Shown one piece after another: positions 26,364 through 35,034 of a stretch of DNA of 64,000 nucleotides. Source of the DNA: Paenibacillus jilunlii (GTDB lineage Bacteria > Bacillota > Bacilli > Paenibacillales > Paenibacillaceae); the NCBI RefSeq assembly GCF_900102965.1, contig NZ_FNGM01000001.1, forward strand, positions 788,294 to 852,293, written 5' to 3'. The notes beneath the pieces were generated by a model. That model had not been told where the DNA came from and made no database searches. It saw only the letters and a program-made list of their open reading frames with translations. The first letter of the stretch is position 1. Every line of letters starts with the position of its first letter. Made by a program: the position numbers and the translations under genes.

Positions 26364-26416
26364 AAAAAAAACAAAGAGGACTGAATCGGGATATTACTCA
26401 TCCCCGGTTCAGTCCA
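26364..26416 (-). terminator. Minus-strand terminator after sulfurtransferase remnant
   Basis: GGACTGAACCGGGG pairs with CCCGATTCAGTCC on the minus strand, followed by CTCTTTG and TTTTTTTT. It appears to be the old terminator of the decayed sulfurtransferase copy. Confidence 0.75.
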
Positions 26417-26447
26417 CAAAACTACTTATCTAAATCCCTCGCAGATT

Positions 26448-26582
26448 TTACTCTTCCCCCGCCGCCACCGGATTCTCCTCATAACTAATCCAGTCACTCC
26501 AGCTCCCGGGACATGCCCGGTCTCTGCGGAAACCTGGCGCACCTTGTCCATATCAACCAGCATCTGTATCTGCACCCTTATG
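26448..26582 (-). pseudogene. Sulfurtransferase (sseA-like) remnant
   Basis: The minus strand reads VQIQMLVDMDKVRQVSAET, then after a deletion and frame change GSWSDWISYEENPVAAGEE and stop. These match residues about 148-166 and 270-288 of the intact sulfurtransferase at 31214-32080. It is an internally deleted, frameshifted duplicate of the 3' half. Confidence 0.85.
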
Positions 26583-26599
26583 AATTCGTTGTTCTCCGT

Positions 26600-27355
26600 T
26601 TACTCCGGAGGTAGTATAGGACAGCTACTGCAGTATCCATGATCCGCTCTGAGCTGATAGGCCAGACAGCAGGTCGCCTTAATAGATATAGTGTTGTGTG
26701 GAGGGTTGCGGTCCGTTCTGAATTTGGGCATGATGCGGAACGGATTACCGGGAAGTCCGAATACCTCCGGTTCGAGTTCCCAGGTCATAGCTTTGAATTG
26801 CTCGATGATAAGGTTGCGGGTGCTGTCACCTGCTGCGTTCCGGGCTTCCTCTTCCATATAGGTATATAGCTGATTATATATATGCTTCCATAGCATCACT
26901 GCTTTAGTCTGTGCGGCTTTGGCAAGAGCAAGAATAATCGGTCTAACATCATTCTTATAGAACAAACCAAGCTCATCTAATAATACTTTCCCGGAAACAT
27001 GTTTGTGGCAGAGGCCGTCCCGATTTTCATGGACATGGAAAGAGAATACGGGGAACCCCTCGGTACGGATGAGCTGTACAGACATGTTGCTCAGGCACAA
27101 GGCATGAGCCATCGGGTGTGCAGCCGTGAGCAGTGCATATTTTGCCCCGCAAATTCCGGCGTACCAGCTGCAAAAGATGGCGGCTGCTAAACGCTTGTCA
27201 TCTGTTCCGAGCATGGAAGCATAAGTTTTGAGCAAGTGCTCAGCATTTGCAGGAAGGCTTAATTCGGTAAGCGAAAAAGTAACCACTGCATTCTCCGCAG
27301 CCTCCGAATAGATGAAAAAACGTTCTCCCAATTGCATTTTTTCGGTTTCGCACAT
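26600..27355 (-). CDS. FhuF-like siderophore-iron reductase
   Basis: A 251-residue cytoplasmic protein. The C-terminal CCLAYQLRADHGYCSSCP has the two-plus-two cysteine pattern of FhuF [2Fe-2S] ferric-siderophore reductases, with C-C-x11-C-x2-C where E. coli FhuF has x10. The central LGLFYKNDVRPIILALAK is typical of the family. It would release iron from an imported siderophore. Start ATG 27355 lies 13 bp after the stop of the binding-protein gene, with GGGGA upstream, so they form an operon. The frame stays open further 5' but that overlaps the upstream gene. Confidence 0.85.
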   Translation of the reverse strand: MCETEKMQLGERFFIYSEAAENAVVTFSLTELSLPANAEHLLKTYASMLGTDDKRLAAAIFCSWYAGICGAKYALLTAAHPMAHALCLSNMSVQLIRTEGFPVFSFHVHENRDGLCHKHVSGKVLLDELGLFYKNDVRPIILALAKAAQTKAVMLWKHIYNQLYTYMEEEARNAAGDSTRNLIIEQFKAMTWELEPEVFGLPGNPFRIMPKFRTDRNPPHNTISIKATCCLAYQLRADHGYCSSCPILPPE

Positions 27356-27368
27356 CCTTAAATCCCCT

Positions 27369-28328
27369 TTATTCCAATTTACCCTCAAAGGCTTGGAGAA
27401 CCGAATCAATCGCATAGCGGTTCGCCAGCGGAGACATGCCCACGTTAAACCAATCCTTGCCCGCCATCATATACACCTGATTCTTCTTGACTGCATTCAT
27501 GTTCTTCCACAGAGGACTATCCAGCATATCTTCATAGGTTTGCTTAACCTCAGCATTGTCCTCATTATTCAGCTGAATAATGAGGTGGTCGGGATTATAC
27601 TCGGGCAATTTCTCAAGTGATATGGTTAATGACGGATCTTTGGGGAAGTTCGGAATCATCTCCAGCCCAAGCGTGGTATGAATAAACTTTCCGCGATCGA
27701 TCTGATCCCCATAGAGGATGAGGCTGTTAGGCATAACCATCATATACAACACGGTTTCGTTGCCAACCAGATCATCAAGCTTCCGCTTGGCTTCAACCTC
27801 CTGGGCTTCCAGATCTTGAATGACCTTCTCTGCAATGTCCTTCTTGCCCAGGACCTCGCCTATATCCTTCAGTTCATCACGCCAGTCATCGCGCTGTGGC
27901 AGCAGAACCGTCGGTGCGATCCCGGATAACTGATCATAGTCCTTGTCAGACCACCAGACGGGAGCAAGGATAAGATCTGGTTCAGAGGCCAATATCATTT
28001 CAAAATTTGGGGTTTCTGCAATGCCCATTTTAAGTGTATCCTTGAGCGGTTCTCGCAGATAGGTTGGTAGATCCGTATGATAGTTCTGTACTGCTATGGG
28101 TGTAACGCCCAATGCTTGCAGAAACTCCGGATAGACTACGGAGAGTCCGATGACTTTGGTTGGATTGGCAGGGATCTTAATCTCGCCTTTTTCACTTTTT
28201 ACTACACGAATGTCCGCTTCAGCTGTGGCGGCAATCTTGGCCTGTCCACTGTTATTTGAGCAAGCTGCCATTACTAATACCAGCACAATAGCCATACAGA
28301 ACGCCATTCCTGTTCTTATCTGTATCAT
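27369..28328 (-). CDS. Iron-siderophore ABC transporter substrate-binding lipoprotein
   Basis: A 319-residue lipoprotein: signal with lipobox VMAAC (Cys about 23), then a FecB/FhuD-type two-lobe fold with EIKIPANPTKVIGLSVVYPE, LASEPDLILAPVWW and a C-terminal NRYAIDSVLQAFEG. It captures ferric siderophore outside the membrane for a permease encoded elsewhere. Start ATG 28328 follows GGAGG. It is cotranscribed with the FhuF-like gene and preceded by a Fur-like box and the Btr-like regulator gene. Confidence 0.9.
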   Translation of the reverse strand: MIQIRTGMAFCMAIVLVLVMAACSNNSGQAKIAATAEADIRVVKSEKGEIKIPANPTKVIGLSVVYPEFLQALGVTPIAVQNYHTDLPTYLREPLKDTLKMGIAETPNFEMILASEPDLILAPVWWSDKDYDQLSGIAPTVLLPQRDDWRDELKDIGEVLGKKDIAEKVIQDLEAQEVEAKRKLDDLVGNETVLYMMVMPNSLILYGDQIDRGKFIHTTLGLEMIPNFPKDPSLTISLEKLPEYNPDHLIIQLNNEDNAEVKQTYEDMLDSPLWKNMNAVKKNQVYMMAGKDWFNVGMSPLANRYAIDSVLQAFEGKLE

Positions 28329-28376
28329 TTATTATGTAACCTCCTGATTTTCGATACCTTAAATCTCACTTGCGAG

Positions 28377-28391
28377 TGAGAATCAATATCA
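28377..28391. promoter_or_regulatory. Fur-like box before siderophore-binding gene
   Basis: TGAGAATCAATATCA matches 12 of 14 fixed positions of the 7-1-7 Fur consensus. It overlaps an inverted repeat TCTCACT-TGCG-AGTGAGA (28365-28382) that could be a site for the neighbouring AraC regulator. Confidence 0.6.
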
Positions 28392-28448
28392 CTGTTAGGA
28401 GTATAAAACAATCTTTCAGATCCGACTATTGACAATCTCGCCAATATT

Positions 28449-30095
28449 TTATGTTCGATTACGCCAAAGAGACAACGCCAGATCGAGAATCAGCTCCTGA
28501 GTGAACGATGTATACTCTGTCCACGGGAAGGGAGGGAGATGGTCAATACGCGAATATCCGGCGGGATCAGGATGCTTCCACGACTCCTTGTCTCGGAGAT
28601 CAGACCAAACGGCCTGCGAGTGGACATCCTCATCCACAATCAACAGGAGCCTGTCCGCATCCGCAGACCTCAGCTCTTCCAGCGTCAATGTCTGATGGCT
28701 AAGCTTGCGGTTAACAACGGACGCCGGGAGCAGATGCAGATCATCGTAGAGCACTTCACCCAAGCTTCGATTAGACAACACGGTAATCTTTTGACCGGAT
28801 ATTCGGGCAATAAGAAGCTTGTCCTTGGCGAGTTCATGATCTAAGTCCGCCCGGACAGCCTCGGCTTTGCGCTCATATTTTTCTAACCATGCTGCCGTTT
28901 CCTTTGCCCTGTTGAGGCATTTTCCGATGAATCTTAATTGCGTCCGCCAATCCATTCGGAGCCAGGACACGAGATAAGTGGGTGCAAGCTCTTGAAGCTG
29001 CTGCTGTATGTCCGGACTTAGCGATTGCTCCAGCCCCAGAATAAAATCAGGATGGAGGTGGGCGAGCTGCTGTATTCTGGTATCGTCATCCTGGGCAAGA
29101 GGAAGTACCGCACCAGGCTCATATTTACGGCGGTAATATTCAGTCCAAGGATGGTCAGCCGGAGCTGCGCAGGGAATAATATTCAGAGTAAGCAGTGCCC
29201 CAATCAGGCTGCCGTGGTAAGCAACAATTTTCAGCTTGGCATTTCGCATGAATGTTGCCGGAGCAACACCGGTAATTTGCTTGAATTTGCGCCGGAAATA
29301 TGGGATGTCCTTATAACCGACGTAAGCGGCGATATCCTTTAATTCATAATTCGTTTGCGGCAGCATAAGGCTCCTTGCTTGTCTGATCCGGTATTCGGTC
29401 AGGTATTCAATCGCGCTGATACCGTATTTCTGCTTGAACAGTCTGATGAAATGCCTTTCGCTGGTGCCTGCCTCGCCTGCCAGCAGACGGATGGAGAGCT
29501 CTTCGCGGTAGTGTTGCTCTATATATGTCTTGACCCGCTCCATCACAGCGTCTGTATCGCTCAGCTGCAACTGGCTGGCATCGCTCAGCAGACTATACAG
29601 CAGCTCATAGAATCCGCTCTGGGCATGCAACCGCTGCAAGGGGTTTATGTTTCCCATGGAAGCGGCGATGGCCTCACAGTGTTTGCTGTAAGTAATAGTT
29701 GATGCAATCGCTGCTTCTCCTTCCATGGGGAAGGGGATATGAAGCTCCGATGAGCTTGCCTGTTCCTGATCTTCAGACAGATCACGCCGACCAAATACAT
29801 CAAACCGGAGAATGTATAACCTCTGGTCTCCTGAACCCTCTAGACGGGCTTCGATCAACTGCCCTGGCAGGCAAACAAAAACAAATCCCGCTCTGAGTTC
29901 AGCATATTTTCCATCTACCGTTATCCAACCACGGCCAAATATTGGAATCAGGAGCAAATGCGATTCAAGAAATTGCAGCCGAAGTGACCACTCTCCCTTG
30001 GGATTGTTGTTCTGTGTGATGCTTCGAAGCCTGAACCACATTTGGTCAATCTGTCCGAATGTTCCCGCAGGCGGTATGCCATCCTTACTGATCAT
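28449..30095 (-). CDS. Btr-like AraC regulator with siderophore-binding domain
   Basis: A 548-residue protein. It has an N-terminal cupin-like region and AraC helix-turn-helix at about 185-285 (LLAGEAGTSERHFIRLFKQK and IAAYVGYKDIPYFRRKFKQ). The C-terminal 260 residues are a FecB-type binding fold (KIVAYHGSLIGALLTLNIIP, LAHLHPDFILGLEQS) without any export signal. This is the domain order of B. subtilis Btr, which activates siderophore uptake when its cytoplasmic binding domain holds ferri-siderophore. The likely target is the uptake operon starting 120 bp downstream. Confidence 0.9.
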   Translation of the reverse strand: MISKDGIPPAGTFGQIDQMWFRLRSITQNNNPKGEWSLRLQFLESHLLLIPIFGRGWITVDGKYAELRAGFVFVCLPGQLIEARLEGSGDQRLYILRFDVFGRRDLSEDQEQASSSELHIPFPMEGEAAIASTITYSKHCEAIAASMGNINPLQRLHAQSGFYELLYSLLSDASQLQLSDTDAVMERVKTYIEQHYREELSIRLLAGEAGTSERHFIRLFKQKYGISAIEYLTEYRIRQARSLMLPQTNYELKDIAAYVGYKDIPYFRRKFKQITGVAPATFMRNAKLKIVAYHGSLIGALLTLNIIPCAAPADHPWTEYYRRKYEPGAVLPLAQDDDTRIQQLAHLHPDFILGLEQSLSPDIQQQLQELAPTYLVSWLRMDWRTQLRFIGKCLNRAKETAAWLEKYERKAEAVRADLDHELAKDKLLIARISGQKITVLSNRSLGEVLYDDLHLLPASVVNRKLSHQTLTLEELRSADADRLLLIVDEDVHSQAVWSDLRDKESWKHPDPAGYSRIDHLPPFPWTEYTSFTQELILDLALSLWRNRT

Positions 30096-30408
30096 TCATC
30101 GCCACCACCTTCCGATATGCTGCAACACGCAAATACTTGCATCTGAGGCCGCGAGCCACTGGGATAAGGTATCCTTTTTTCCGGTTGAAGCGAACGATTC
30201 TCTGAGCAGAATATCTGCTGTTTACCGATGAGAGATTCATGCTGTACACTACTTTCCATTGAAATTCGAAACAAAAACGGGACACTTATATGCTATTCGT
30301 ATAATATACTATTTTTTAATCCGTAACTAACTAAAAGCTCTAATTAAGCCTTGAAAAGAGATTTAACGATGGTACGAAGCTGTGCGTTCGGCGACTGCAG
30401 GGATAAGA
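30096..30408. other. Intergenic region upstream of Btr-like gene
   Basis: AT-rich around 30290-30320, probably holding the promoter of the minus-strand regulator gene. Short frames on either strand here have no ribosome site or recognisable product. Confidence 0.45.
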
Positions 30409-30456
30409 GGCTGGAGTGACTGGGTTAGCTGTGAAGGGAATGTTCGTAATTATTGA
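30409..30456 (+). pseudogene. Second sulfurtransferase 3' remnant (opposite strand)
   Basis: Codes for WSDWVSCEGN, then a run to stop at 30454-30456. GCTGGAGTGACTGG followed by TTAG is identical or nearly so to the 3' ends at 26448-26582 and 31214-32080. About 29 of 33 bases match the first remnant. It is too short for a firm call, but it has its own downstream terminator. Confidence 0.55.
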
Positions 30457-30498
30457 ATACATCGCCAAACGGCTTATAAGCATCAGCGATGTATTTTT
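30456..30498 (+). terminator. Plus-strand terminator after remnant
   Basis: Perfect 10-bp stem AATACATCGC/GCGATGTATT followed by TTTTG. No intact plus-strand gene precedes it, consistent with a relic of a deleted gene. Confidence 0.7.
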
Positions 30499-30838
30499 GT
30501 GCCCCGAAGTCAACACAGAGTCAACGTTTCGCTTCGGAAAACATTTTCAGAGTAGGATGAATCGGGCGCTCGCTCTTAGCCGGCCATATCGACTTGTTTC
30601 CAAATCTTCTGAGAATAGTTCAGGTTCAGCCGTTATTTCGTGCAGGAAATAGGCGGCAACGTTATTATTCTTCAAAAAGCTACGCTGCATCAATATTTTG
30701 ACAGCTTGAATACCGGTCTCATAATCATGCGAATCCAATAAGCAAATACAGTCGTTCCGGTCCATGAGCTGCGCTTATTCTGGATGTATTGATCACTGAT
30801 AATATAAGTCCTGGTGGAAGCAGGGCTCTTCAAGAGCC
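30499..30838. other. Gene-poor stretch
   Basis: A 72-codon minus-strand frame (30547-30765) lacks a ribosome site and resembles no known family. GGCTCTTCAAGAGCC (about 30824-30838) is a palindrome just at the end of the SecA-like remnant and may mark a deletion junction. Confidence 0.4.
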
Positions 30839-31180
30839 TCATCCCGCTTTGGAGATCATTTCGGCTTCTTCTGCGTCATTTTTAGCATTCAGAACATTGA
30901 AAGCTACGCCGGCAGCCGCTAGCGCCTCTGCCAGCATGGCAGACTCCTCGACGCTTGACGTGCCAATGAGAATTGGACGTCCCGCCCTATGGACGGACGT
31001 GATTTCTTGTACGAAGCCTTGAGTTTAGCTTCTTTATGGGTGTAATCCGGTGCGGGTGATCGATCCGGATGTTTGGCCGGTTCGGAGGGATTTGCACGAT
31101 CTGCAGCGCATAAATATCTTCGAAGTTCGCAGGCACGGCAAAAAACCGCCCGAAGCCCTTCGGCTCCAAGCGGCACATTT
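30839..31180 (-). pseudogene. SecA2-like ATPase remnant
   Basis: The minus strand reads YALQIVQIPPNRPNIRIDHP, then after a frameshift THKEAKLKA, then after another shift VQEITSVHRAGRPILIGTSS, continuing VEESAMLAEALAAAGVAF and NVLNAKNDAEEAEMISKAG before a stop. This is the order of the second nucleotide-binding fold of SecA/SecA2 (IPPNRP, GRPILIGTSSVE, VLNAKND). Two frameshifts, a premature stop and loss of both ends show it is dead. Confidence 0.85.
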
Positions 31181-31213
31181 ACAAGGTTACACCTCTATAG
31201 GGATTGGCGAATG

Positions 31214-32080
31214 CTATTTTTCCCCCGTCGCCACCAGATTCTCACTATACGAAATCCAGTCACTCCAGCTCCCGGCATACAGCCGTACCTTCCTGTACCC
31301 GGCCTTTTCCAGTGCCAGTATGTTCGGGCAGGCGGTTACGCCGGAGCCGCAATAGACGATGATCTCACGGTCCTTGTCCAGTCCTGCGAAGTGCTCGACA
31401 AGCTGTTCGGCACTTTTATAGCTTCCATCTTCATTCTGTGTGTTTTTCCAGAAGTAATTGACCGCACCGGGGATATGTCCGGCTTTTTTGTCCAGCGTCT
31501 CTTCCTTGCCCTGATAGCGCTCACCCGCGCGGGAGTCGATCAGGACCGGCAGGGCAGAAGGGGAGGAGGAAGTAGCAGCGACCGTTTGCTCCGACACCTG
31601 ACGAACCTCATCGACATTTGCCAGCATCTGCGGCTGTACCTTTGGCTCAAAAGTGCTCGGCACCCGTACCGGCTGATGATCCGTGACCGGGAACTTCTCA
31701 GCTTTCCAGGCGCTGAAGCCGCCTTCCAGAATGAATACATTCTCATGCCCCAGGTAACGCAGCAGCCACCACAGACGTGCGGCATTCATGCCGCACTCGT
31801 CGTCATAAGCAACAATCCGGGAATCGTTCCCGATTCCGAGCTTCGCCAGGCGGGCAGCAAGCACTTGGGGATCAGGCAGCGGGTGGCGTCCGCCGTGTTC
31901 TCCCGCCGGGCTTGACAAATCATGCTCCAGATCAAGATAAACGGCACCAGGAATATGCTCCTGTTCATAGCTCTCTCTGCCAGCCTCGGGTTTACCCAGC
32001 GTAAACCGGCAATCCACAATCGTCTGCTCCGGCTCATAGAGCCTTGCCAGCAGCCAGCGTTTGGTTACGGTAGCGTCCAT
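31214..32080 (-). CDS. sseA: Thiosulfate/3-mercaptopyruvate sulfurtransferase
   Basis: A 288-residue protein with two tandem rhodanese domains. Domain 1 (about 5-130) lacks the catalytic Cys loop of the second. Domain 2 carries VYCGSGVTACPN, with active-site Cys244. The loop CGSGVTA is of the mercaptopyruvate sulfurtransferase type, whereas rhodaneses have a more basic loop, but donor specificity is uncertain. It moves sulfur to thiols or cyanide in the cytoplasm. Start ATG 32080 follows AAGGAAGGG. Two decayed copies of its 3' end lie at 26448-26582 and 30409-30456. Confidence 0.9.
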   Translation of the reverse strand: MDATVTKRWLLARLYEPEQTIVDCRFTLGKPEAGRESYEQEHIPGAVYLDLEHDLSSPAGEHGGRHPLPDPQVLAARLAKLGIGNDSRIVAYDDECGMNAARLWWLLRYLGHENVFILEGGFSAWKAEKFPVTDHQPVRVPSTFEPKVQPQMLANVDEVRQVSEQTVAATSSSPSALPVLIDSRAGERYQGKEETLDKKAGHIPGAVNYFWKNTQNEDGSYKSAEQLVEHFAGLDKDREIIVYCGSGVTACPNILALEKAGYRKVRLYAGSWSDWISYSENLVATGEK

Positions 32081-32164
32081 TCGTATCCCTTCCTTTGCTT
32101 ATATCAATATGAAGTTTATTATAGCGGAAAAATCTGAGGATCCTCAAGATAGGCTCCAAATCTT

Positions 32165-32866
32165 CTAATCCCGATCCACAAATTGTGCTTCGACGGCAGA
32201 CGTGGCTGGCGCCAGTTCCATACCTTGCTTCCAGATCAGAATGGGTTTGTCATCCTTGGGGCCGTAATAGATGGCTTTAATCTGAGCGGAAGGGTCTGTA
32301 TGGTTGGCATTTAATTGTTCGAGGTTGATCAATTCGTACCCGTTGCCAAGCCCAATCTCGGTAGACTTTTTGGTTTTGATGACAGGCCGCATCGGAGTGA
32401 TATAGAAGTTGCCGTCACCTTCCGATTTACCACGGATCTGATTCACCTGATATCCATCGGTCAGCTTGACATGATATGCGATCTTCCCGTTCTTGAGCCG
32501 GCTTACATCGGTGATTTCAATAACACTGGAGGGGACTTCTGTAATATTCCAGCGGAATAAGCCAACATACCCTAACACGATAACGCCACAAATGGTTGTA
32601 GCAAGAAACAGGCCTTTGGCAAATGCTGCAGCTCTGGAACGGTGCCAATACCCTTTGAAGCTTGCCAGCGCGGTGCTTTCCTGTTTGTTCTTTTCGATGA
32701 CCTCAAAAGGCAGGCTGCTGCTCTGCTGCAGCTTGTGCAGGGCGGCAGTACAATGCTCGCAGGTCACCAAATGGGCCTCGATGGATTTTCTGGTATCTGC
32801 ACTGCACACTTCATCATAGTATAGCGGCAGCAAATCCCTGACGATTTCGCAGGACAGTTTGTTCAT
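32165..32866 (-). CDS. Transmembrane anti-sigma factor (zinc-finger type)
   Basis: A 233-residue protein. The N-terminal cytoplasmic ZAS-like domain has HLVTCEHC (His32, Cys36, Cys39), plus Cys6 and Cys21. There is one transmembrane helix at about 84-104 and an extracytoplasmic domain of about 125 residues. It should hold the adjacent ECF sigma factor inactive until an envelope signal arrives. Its ATG overlaps the sigma stop by 4 bases (ATGA), so translation is coupled. Confidence 0.9.
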   Translation of the reverse strand: MNKLSCEIVRDLLPLYYDEVCSADTRKSIEAHLVTCEHCTAALHKLQQSSSLPFEVIEKNKQESTALASFKGYWHRSRAAAFAKGLFLATTICGVIVLGYVGLFRWNITEVPSSVIEITDVSRLKNGKIAYHVKLTDGYQVNQIRGKSEGDGNFYITPMRPVIKTKKSTEIGLGNGYELINLEQLNANHTDPSAQIKAIYYGPKDDKPILIWKQGMELAPATSAVEAQFVDRD

Positions 32867-33354
32867 CGGTTTTCCTCCATTAATAAGTCTTGTATGATGT
32901 TTCTTGCGCGGTGAAATGTAACTCTGGCCCAGCTTTCTGTTCTGCCAAAGACCTCACTGATATGTTCAAAGGACAGCTCTCCGAATACCCTCAATGTAAA
33001 GACTTCCTTATAAGGCTCTTTCAGGCTGTGCAGCAGCTTATGGATTCGCAGGGCTTCTGTTTTGTCAATCAGCTTTTGTTCCATCGAGAGGCTGTTTCCC
33101 TGCGTTTTTTCCTGCGGGTTGCCCAGATCAAAGCGTTTTTGTTTGTCCATATACTTGAAGTAGGTGTTTTTTGCAATTTGACACAGCCAGACACTGATTT
33201 TACAATTGCCTTTGAACTGGTCAATATTTTTAACTGCTTTTACAAAGGTTTCTTGCGTAATCTCCTCGGCTATCTGTTGGTCTCTGCTTAGAGACAACGC
33301 AAATAAGTAGACATCCTGAAAATATTGCTCGTAGATTTGCTCTACATCGGCCAC
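32863..33354 (-). CDS. ECF-type RNA polymerase sigma factor
   Basis: A 163-residue sigma factor with only regions 2 and 4. Region 2 contains YLFALSLSRDQQIAEEITQETFVKA and region 4 contains LKEPYKEVFTLRVFGELSFEHISEVFG, then WARVTFHRARNII. Region 4 gives the helix-turn-helix that reads the -35 element. The start is GTG 33354 behind GGTGGTG. The downstream gene is its anti-sigma factor. The regulon cannot be read from the sequence. Confidence 0.93.
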   Translation of the reverse strand: MADVEQIYEQYFQDVYLFALSLSRDQQIAEEITQETFVKAVKNIDQFKGNCKISVWLCQIAKNTYFKYMDKQKRFDLGNPQEKTQGNSLSMEQKLIDKTEALRIHKLLHSLKEPYKEVFTLRVFGELSFEHISEVFGRTESWARVTFHRARNIIQDLLMEENR

Positions 33355-33519
33355 GTGTTCACCACCTTACATATATAAGACCCGTTAGCGGGAGATTCGT
33401 TACAAAAACAAATAAGAGAGGGGCATAAGCCTACGGATACTATTGTAAGCCAGGAGTGGCCGGAGTGGAATGGAACGCTGCGGAAGCGGAGCGGCGGCTG
33501 GAATAATACAACCTATTTT

Positions 33520-34440
33520 GTGGAAAATAACGCTCGCCACGCCGTGCTGCGCATCTATGACACGCATAGGGATAGAAGCAAAATTGAATTCGAGCATGCC
33601 GTGCTGCAAAAGCTGGGCGTGTTGTCTTTACCGTTCAGCATACCAGAGCCTGTCCTGACCTCAAACGGAGGAACTATGGTTCGGTTGGAGGAGGGGAAAG
33701 GCAAGTTTGCCTGCTTGTTCAAGTATATTGAAGGAGATACGCCTGCTGAGGAGGAAACTGGCTATTTCGAATCCTTCGGAGAGGCCGCAGGCATCTTGTC
33801 CGCTGTGCTGGCAGACATAAATCCCAGTCTTGCTCCGGTGTACAGGCCTTATTATGAGCTGCCGCAGGCTTATCCGCTGTGCAGTGATACAAAGATTCGG
33901 GAGCTCTGTATGAATCCGCCCCGCCCTTTTGCCGGTCTTGTCCAAGAGCTGAAGCTGCTGTACGCAGCATATAACCAAATCGCTGATTCTCTGGCCGGAC
34001 TCAAGGAGCTTCCGCATCAACTGGTGCACGGCGATTTGAACGCCTCGAATTTGCTGCTCGATTCCTCAGATCACCGGCAAGTAGCCGCGCTGCTGGATTT
34101 TGAATTCTGCACTCACGATGTGCGGGCTATGGAGCCTGCAGTTGTTCTGTCGGGACTGCTGGGGCATGCGGAGGAAGAGACAGCGGTCCGGGATTTCTGC
34201 CGGGGTTTCAGCCGCCGGGTCCGGCTCTCCGAAGCCGAAATCAATGCGGTCCCGCTGCTGATGCTGCTTAGAAAAGTTGATGTTTTCCTCCATTTTGTCA
34301 CCCGTTATCTGGAGGGCACAGATGAAGCACATGTGCTGCAAGAACAGGTGAAGCTGCTGTCTGGAGATGTATTTCAGCTGTCCAGACGAACGTCACCAAT
34401 TCTGGAGATTCTGAGGGAAGAGCAAGAGGGGAATTGCTGA
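33520..34440 (+). CDS. Aminoglycoside/choline-kinase-like phosphotransferase, start uncertain
   Basis: A 306-residue frame from GTG 33520. The catalytic Brenner motif HGDLNASNLL and the metal-binding LDFEF are clear, so this is an APH/ChoK/HSK2-type kinase fold. The substrate is unknown. Coding similarity seems to start earlier: SQEWPEWNGTLRKRSGGWNN precedes GTG in the same open frame, which extends to a stop at 33376. That stretch has no ATG, GTG or TTG, although GAGAGGGG lies at 33416-33423. A non-standard start (for example ATT 33442) or a lost start codon is possible. Confidence 0.75.
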   Translation: MENNARHAVLRIYDTHRDRSKIEFEHAVLQKLGVLSLPFSIPEPVLTSNGGTMVRLEEGKGKFACLFKYIEGDTPAEEETGYFESFGEAAGILSAVLADINPSLAPVYRPYYELPQAYPLCSDTKIRELCMNPPRPFAGLVQELKLLYAAYNQIADSLAGLKELPHQLVHGDLNASNLLLDSSDHRQVAALLDFEFCTHDVRAMEPAVVLSGLLGHAEEETAVRDFCRGFSRRVRLSEAEINAVPLLMLLRKVDVFLHFVTRYLEGTDEAHVLQEQVKLLSGDVFQLSRRTSPILEILREEQEGNC

Positions 34441-34574
34441 CGCTAATTCTTGCTCAACTGTACCTTTGCACCCAACCCATCAGCCGGCAGTGTGAGCTGA
34501 TCCGACCTGTCCAACCTCTTCTGGAGTCCTGCGCTCCGTTCGCGGAGCGTCCCCCCAAGCTCTAACGCAGATCC

Positions 34575-34628
34575 TATTCAAAAACAACAAGGGCTGACCC
34601 AATCAGCCAACTTATGGCTTTGGGCCAG
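34575..34628 (-). terminator. Terminator after small surface-type protein gene
   Basis: Minus-strand stem GGGCTGGCCCAAAGCC pairs with the GGCTGATTGGGTCAGCCC side, followed by TTGTTGTTTTTG. Confidence 0.75.
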
Positions 34629-34644
34629 CCCCCGGCAAGACCTT

Positions 34645-35034
34645 TTACACGGTGGTGATTTCTTTCCAGTCGCCAAACGGGAAGGTCTGTTCAGGCACAG
34701 TAAAACCGTTAACGTCCCTGCCGGCAGCGTAAAGGGAAATATCACTTACAAACCCGGCTGCACCGGGGGATGAAACGGTAATCGTGTAATTCGCTACAGT
34801 AGTAGGAATAACAAGAGTAACTACACCCCTCGGAGCTGCAATCGCAAACGTTGTTGTGAAATACAACGTTTCAACCAATCCTTCCGGACCAGCATCAGTA
34901 ATGCTGTAAGCATTAACTACGATGGGTTCCAGTCTTGCTGCGGTTGTGTTTGTAATACGCAGCTGGACGAACGTAGAGATCAATGCGAGTGTCGGGTCGA
35001 GATTGGAAACTGCACCGATTGTATAGATAGCCAT
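34645..35034 (-). CDS. Small beta-rich hypothetical protein (129 aa)
   Basis: Starts MAIYTIGAVSNLDPT; ATG 35034 follows GGAGGTGCC, so the longer upstream frame is rejected. The protein is rich in Thr, Val and Ile with alternating beta patterns (FVQLRITNTTAARLEPIVV, ANYTITVSSPG). It has no signal peptide or Cys. It resembles in size and composition the 140-residue protein at 40214. Related small proteins in Paenibacillus may be spore- or surface-associated, but that is inference. Confidence 0.65.
   Translation of the reverse strand: MAIYTIGAVSNLDPTLALISTFVQLRITNTTAARLEPIVVNAYSITDAGPEGLVETLYFTTTFAIAAPRGVVTLVIPTTVANYTITVSSPGAAGFVSDISLYAAGRDVNGFTVPEQTFPFGDWKEITTV

Noticed and set aside
30547..30765. 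72-codon minus-strand frame
   Set aside because: No ribosome site and no recognisable domain; the region is full of gene debris.
31073..31915. 280-codon plus-strand frame over the sulfurtransferase and SecA remnant
   Set aside because: It is antisense to a clear rhodanese gene with its active-site motif and has no family features.
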